A DNA stretch of 10,582 bases, taken from assembly GCA_003024985.2 (NCBI GenBank), contig PXIH01S0044758.1. One strand, 5' to 3'. Positions 7,341 through 10,582 of this stretch are shown here, one piece after another. Origin of the DNA: Euperipatoides rowelli. Lineage: Eukaryota; Onychophora; Udeonychophora; Euonychophora; Peripatopsidae. The notes under the pieces are model-generated. The model worked only from the letters and a program-made list of their open reading frames with translations. It was not told the DNA's origin and ran no database searches. Numbering within the stretch: the first letter of the stretch is position 1; each line of letters begins with the position of its first letter. A program made the translations under genes and the position numbers.

Positions 7341-7552
7341 CTCCAGCTTGTCAATGCGCTTCAGCAATTTCTCACTAGCATGGATAGAATAGGCATCTTG
7401 ACAAAGTTCAATGGCACGTTTGATTTCTCCCTGTTGAGCTTTCTCTTTAGCCTTAATCATCAATTTCCTATAGCGACACTTCAGCTCTTCATTAACCTCC
7501 AAATCCTCAGATTTTGCAGAACTAACACTATCTAAAGGATGTCTTGATGATT
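7341..7552 (-). CDS. internal exon, TPR-like segment, possibly ERCC6L/PICH-like helicase
   Basis: Read on the minus strand, TTTTCATAG precedes the exon and GTATTACAG follows it, giving clean AG/GT borders. The 212-nt exon has one open frame (two bases, then 70 codons) and starts in phase 1. The peptide has an acidic linker (SAKSEDLEVNEEL), then two amphipathic helices, YRKLMIKAKEKAQQGEIKRA and IELCQDAYSIHASEKLLKRI, ending DKLE. This TPR-like hairpin resembles the N-terminal segment of ERCC6L/PICH (SNF2-family DNA translocase of anaphase bridges; family pattern 'KEAKEAT..GDLEEAFKLF..AKDIFP.EKVL.RI'). That resemblance is from memory. Other TPR proteins remain possible. No ATPase motif is in the window. 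The next exon would lie left of 7340 and none is visible, implying an intron of more than 7.3 kb. Confidence 0.7.
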
Positions 7553-8762
7553 CTATGAAAATTAAAAAGTTATTTTCAAAATAAAAAACTGTTTCAAGAA
7601 TTTGAACTCATAGTCTATGGAAAGTAAAAATGCTTTTATTGAATATCTATCCAATAACAAGGCATTAATAAAAAAAGATTGTAAAATTCCCGTTACAGAA
7701 ATGCAAAGTTCAATTTAGAAAGCAATGATAAATTCATACCAATGGGAGATTTTTTTAATATTAAGGAAAATCTAAATATCTTGTTATTCAAACTATTACA
7801 TATTGAAAGTTCACTTTAAATGAATTACAAGGAAATTTACATTATTTTGCTCTAAAAAAAATCAAAAAGCACACCTGTAAATTCTAGGAATTCTTAAGAT
7901 CAAAATCATTGGCTGCCATAAAAATATAGGCTACAGTGCCGTATATCTGTACATTTCTCAATCGTTTTTTTTTTAGAATTATAGTGGTACATGTTACTTT
8001 GGTTATATTTTCAAAAGTAATTTTCTTAAAAAATAGTATTTTTATTAATAAAATATTCTGTAACATTGTTAAGTTGGTCTGCATGTTCATCTTTCTTATA
8101 ACACTGTAAATGATTTTTTTATTGAATCGTACACAAACTGTTAAATATTCCATTTTAAGGTAAAATGGAGTTGGACCACTATTATTTCCAAGGCCTCATA
8201 TAGCCTACTGTATAAGCTACAATATATTTATACATCATGTTGCAACCAACAGGTCCCCATAAATCTTATACAATTGATTTTTTGGGGACAATTAATGCAC
8301 ACAATTTATCGTGTTAATGGAAAGCATGCGTTGGGCAAAGCAAAATGTCCTGATAAAAAGTTCCATGTTCTACTTTTTAAACTAAAACAGTGAACATGAT
8401 ATCCAGATAAATTTTTTATGCACAAACAGATTTTGTTCGGGGACAATCAAAAAATTCAATGAACACTGTTCGAGTAGTGATTGGTGAAACTTTTTTCTAA
8501 ATGCTAGGTGTGTTTATTGCTTAATAATTTAGCCCTCAATCTATAAATAATCATCTAAGTAAATACTTTTTTTCTTATTACATTATTTCAATTTTTACTT
8601 TCTTTTTAAGCTAGAAAATCTATAAAATGAAAACTGGCTCAGTTTCAATTACTGTACCAGGATTTTAGATCATCTTTAGCAGATTTATCTTTATTACCGG
8701 TATTAATAATTATTCTTGCATTTTATTTATTTAACTATACAATATCCTGGATTACATTAAAA
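7553..8762. other. intron-like sequence, no gene seen
   Basis: Very AT-rich with scattered stops. It contains a small hairpin at 8149-8169 (TCCATTTTA-AGG-TAAAATGGA) and an inverted GTCCCC/GGGGAC pair at 8253-8289, with a third GGGGAC near 8439. A CATTG/GTATGA donor-like site (minus strand, near 7740) has no convincing exon attached. No coding or RNA gene can be supported. Confidence 0.5.
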
Positions 8763-8794
8763 AAACCTTGGCCCACAAATTGGGATAAAGGTTT
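8763..8794 (-). repeat. hairpin near the LINE 3' end
   Basis: AAACCTT (8763-8769) pairs with AAGGTTT (8788-8794), and CCCA (8772-8775) with TGGG (8781-8784), with a small internal loop and a 5-nt apex. It lies just downstream of the LINE coding end, where many LINEs have the RNA stem-loop recognised by their own RT. The role is inferred from position. Confidence 0.5.
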
Positions 8795-9345
8795 TATTTA
8801 TAATAAAAAACAAAATTGCAATTAAATTTTAAAAAATTAAGAATTTTACATGCTAATATATTTTAAATTTCAATAAAAATTACTCGCCAAAATCAATTTA
8901 CTAACTATTACAATTATACTATATTCTATCATTTTAGGTACAATACTGTACTGCTGATCTATATCTTTCTGTTCTGATAAATTCTTTAAAAAATTTGCAT
9001 TTCTGGTTTTGTAACCATATATTTTTTTACTTTCTGGTAAATATTCACTATATTTTTAAAAAAATGATTCAGCATATTTTTTACTTCTATTTGTCTCCTT
9101 TAGCTAAGTTTCAACAATTTCAGTGATTCCAGAGATTCATTATAGCTCAGATATTTAACGCCTAAAATTATTTTTATTGCTATTCTTTGCACACGTTCTA
9201 TTTGTCGATTGCTCTTTGGTTATTGCTTCTGACCACACCTCTGAACAATACTCCAATAGAGGTCTGATAAACAAAGCATATATGCTTATTGGTTTAAGAA
9301 TTTCCTTATTTGCATCAAATCTTTTCATGCTATATATTATAAAAA
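8763..9345 (-). pseudogene. 3' end of a non-LTR retrotransposon (LINE), decayed
   Basis: On the minus strand, from about 9340, the frame reads FIRPLLEYCSEVWSEAITKE, which is the 'FIRP.LEYCS.VW' block after the RT domain of jockey/CR1-like LINEs. After a shift near 9210 it continues IERVQRIAIKIILGVKYLSY and NESLESLKLLKL, TAA (9100-9102), then RRQIEVKNM, YGYKTRNANF and YSIVPKMIEY, closing at TGA 8870-8872. These match the conserved LINE C-terminal pattern (ERVQRRA..IL...LSYEERL..L.L..L..RR). A 3' UTR of about 100 bp leads to a hairpin (8763-8794). Only the end of the element is present, as expected for 5'-truncated LINE insertion. It is in the same orientation as the putative host gene. Confidence 0.8.
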
Positions 9346-9665
9346 AAAATTATTTATGCATTTGAGATTACAGATTCAATTTGTATTTTCCATTTAAAAA
9401 TCTCTTTGTATTGTTAAGACTAAAATTGTATTTAGGCTAGCAAAGAATTATGTCATATTCACTTGTAAACTAATTTATCTCTGATTCTATAAAACATAAA
9501 AACAAAAAAATGGAAAGAATAATTATTTTAAATAAGATAGACTACTAGCATTTCCATACAACAAAAAATTATTAAAATCCTGTTCAAAATAAAAAATTTA
9601 AAAGCACCATAAATAATTTTCTTAAATTTATGTAAGCTATCATGAACATTAAAAAAAAAGCTTAC
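9346..9665. other. AT-rich sequence between LINE and exon candidate
   Basis: No open frame, hairpin or known repeat stands out. It may include more decayed LINE sequence, but no protein motif is legible. Confidence 0.4.
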
Positions 9666-9711
9666 CAGACATCATCAGGGTTTTCCAATTTGTTCAGGTC
9701 AAATAAGCTAC
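9666..9711 (-). CDS. candidate 46-nt exon upstream of the helicase-like exon
   Basis: On the minus strand TTATTAAG precedes and GTAAGC follows, giving a strong donor. Only one frame is open and it reads SLFDLNKLENPDDV plus two bases (TG). The composition is less AT-rich than its flanks. It ends in phase 2 while the 7341-7552 exon begins in phase 1, so direct joining at the called sites fails. Either another exon lies between, or an internal acceptor (GTTAG before TTCTGC, in frame) is used, or this belongs to another transcript. The function is unknown. Confidence 0.4.
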
Positions 9712-10166
9712 CTTAATAAAAAATAAAAAAAATATCAATTAAAATAGTTCAACATAGTCTAATTTTCATTTCACAATTAATGTAATACCTAACATTATAT
9801 GAGAGTAAAAATTTTTTAAAAAAAAAGATAGGCCTACTAGCTAAACCAATTAGTGACCAAAGTTTAATTAGGCTATCGAAGAATTTTTCTGTAATAATAA
9901 AAACCTAGATAAAAACCTTTTGTATTATTTAGTGTCGAATATATTGGACACCTGCATAGTTCAAAAATATTAACTTCATCATTTTATGAAAATACTGTAG
10001 GCTAATACAATGATGTAATTTGAAGGATTTTGGATACAATCCCATATTGCATTATTTTGCTGCATATAAATTTCACCTTCCCAGGAATAAATTGACGCAT
10101 TACATCATATTGAACTCCTTGAAATGGAATTAGAAGTGCTTTCCTTGTGAACAGTCTATTACATGA
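9712..10166. other. AT-rich sequence, no gene seen
   Basis: Holds short TAGGCCTA-type motifs (for example near 9831) and poly-A runs, but no supported gene, exon or element. Confidence 0.4.
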
Positions 10167-10460
10167 CTTTTCAAAAATCTCAGGCCTATTTCACATCTGA
10201 AACAAAGAGATTTTATGGGAAAAGTGTACATAAAGCAAGTAATTTTTGGAAGATTGTAAAAGGCTTTTGTACTGTATAATGAACCACCAATAGATCAAGG
10301 GAAGAAAACTGATCAAAATAGTGGTGAATTAGTTAAGCATCAGGCACATCTAAGTACTGTAAATCACCTTGATAGACAATTATTAATAGCTTCTTGTGAA
10401 ATGAAATTTTGTGACAATATGTATCGGACATTGATGATCTTAGTGAACCCAATGATATAG
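10167..10460 (+). other. open reading stretch with one stop, unassigned
   Basis: One frame is open from 10167 to 10256, interrupted by TAA (10257-10259), then open again for 66 codons to TAG at 10458-10460. Residues include DFMGKVYIKQVIF and LDRQLLIASCEMKFCDNMYR, a less biased composition than the surrounding AT-rich translations. No family is recognised and there is no good start. It may be a decayed mobile-element fragment or chance. The opposite-strand frame at 10333-10572 has no recognisable features either. Confidence 0.2.
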
Positions 10461-10582
10461 GGGAGAGCGGTATAAGGTGGGACACGATATATAGTGGGAC
10501 TTTTGCTCCTCCCACTTCCTGTTCCACTTGCAGTGAACATTTATCCTTCAGTAGTGCTTTATGACCTTGCATGCAATGTGTG
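10460..10582. mobile_element. possible left end of a DNA transposon, cut by the window edge
   Basis: GGGGAGAGCGG (10460-10470) is followed by two imperfect direct repeats, TATAAGGTGGGAC (10471-10483) and TATATAGTGGGAC (10488-10500). The sequence is abruptly GC-richer than its left flank. A G-run end with subterminal repeats is typical of DNA transposon termini. The partner end is outside the window, so this is unproven. Confidence 0.35.

Noticed and set aside
6222-8153. Minus-strand frames at 6222-6419, 6565-6747, 7133-7354 and 7884-8153
   Set aside because: Phe/Ile/Lys/Asn-rich translations of AT-rich DNA without domains. They overlap the LTR, MITE or intron and lack splice or start context.
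9177-9365. 62-codon + strand frame
   Set aside because: It is antisense to the LINE fragment, whose motifs are on the minus strand.
1-10582. CRISPR array, tRNA or rRNA genes, bacterial operon signals
   Set aside because: No regular repeat-spacer pattern, no cloverleaf with a TTCGANNC-type loop and no ribosomal RNA-like block was seen.

Overview
The window is AT-rich eukaryotic DNA, almost certainly from an invertebrate animal. It holds decayed Ty3/gypsy, Ty1/copia and LINE retrotransposons, small DNA transposons, and at least one spliced host exon with canonical GT/AG borders. I see no prokaryotic operons, no tRNA or rRNA gene and no CRISPR. The species cannot be named from what is here. The only likely cellular gene is on the minus strand. 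An exon at 7341-7552 encodes a TPR-like helical segment resembling the N-terminus of ERCC6L/PICH-type SNF2 helicases (tentative). A possible small upstream exon lies at 9666-9711. If the gene continues to the left, everything from 1 to 7340 lies in one of its introns.

Layout, left to right. 1-1447: the 3' end of a Ty3/gypsy element on the + strand. Its integrase keeps all three acidic residues at DD35E spacing but is broken by frameshifts, stops and loss of the zinc-finger cysteines. A candidate 3' LTR follows. 1484-6680: a Ty1/copia element on the + strand. It has a 5'-truncated 5' LTR, a possible Gag start, a protease/pre-integrase remnant, RT, RNase H, a polypurine tract and a 3' LTR. The integrase is missing. 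The 3' LTR is split by a 2.4 kb non-coding insertion (3997-6392), whose empty site is preserved in the 5' LTR. That insertion has short inverted termini (GGGCAATTCCAT), carries repeated copies of a GGTGTCGGACGTAAAA motif and a perfect palindrome, and itself contains a 434 bp hAT-like MITE (5209-5642). The result is three-level nesting.

6681-10582: host-like intronic sequence. It contains a second hAT-like MITE (6891-7186) with an exact 8-bp flanking duplication, the 7341-7552 exon, and the 3' end of a LINE on the minus strand (8763-9345) with a hairpin near its tail. It also contains the 46-nt exon candidate and, at the right edge, what looks like the start of another DNA transposon (from about 10460). 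The two LTR elements lie antisense to the host gene and the LINE lies sense to it.

No transposable element here has an intact coding region. The most unusual item is the 3997-6392 insertion, which I could not assign to a superfamily.
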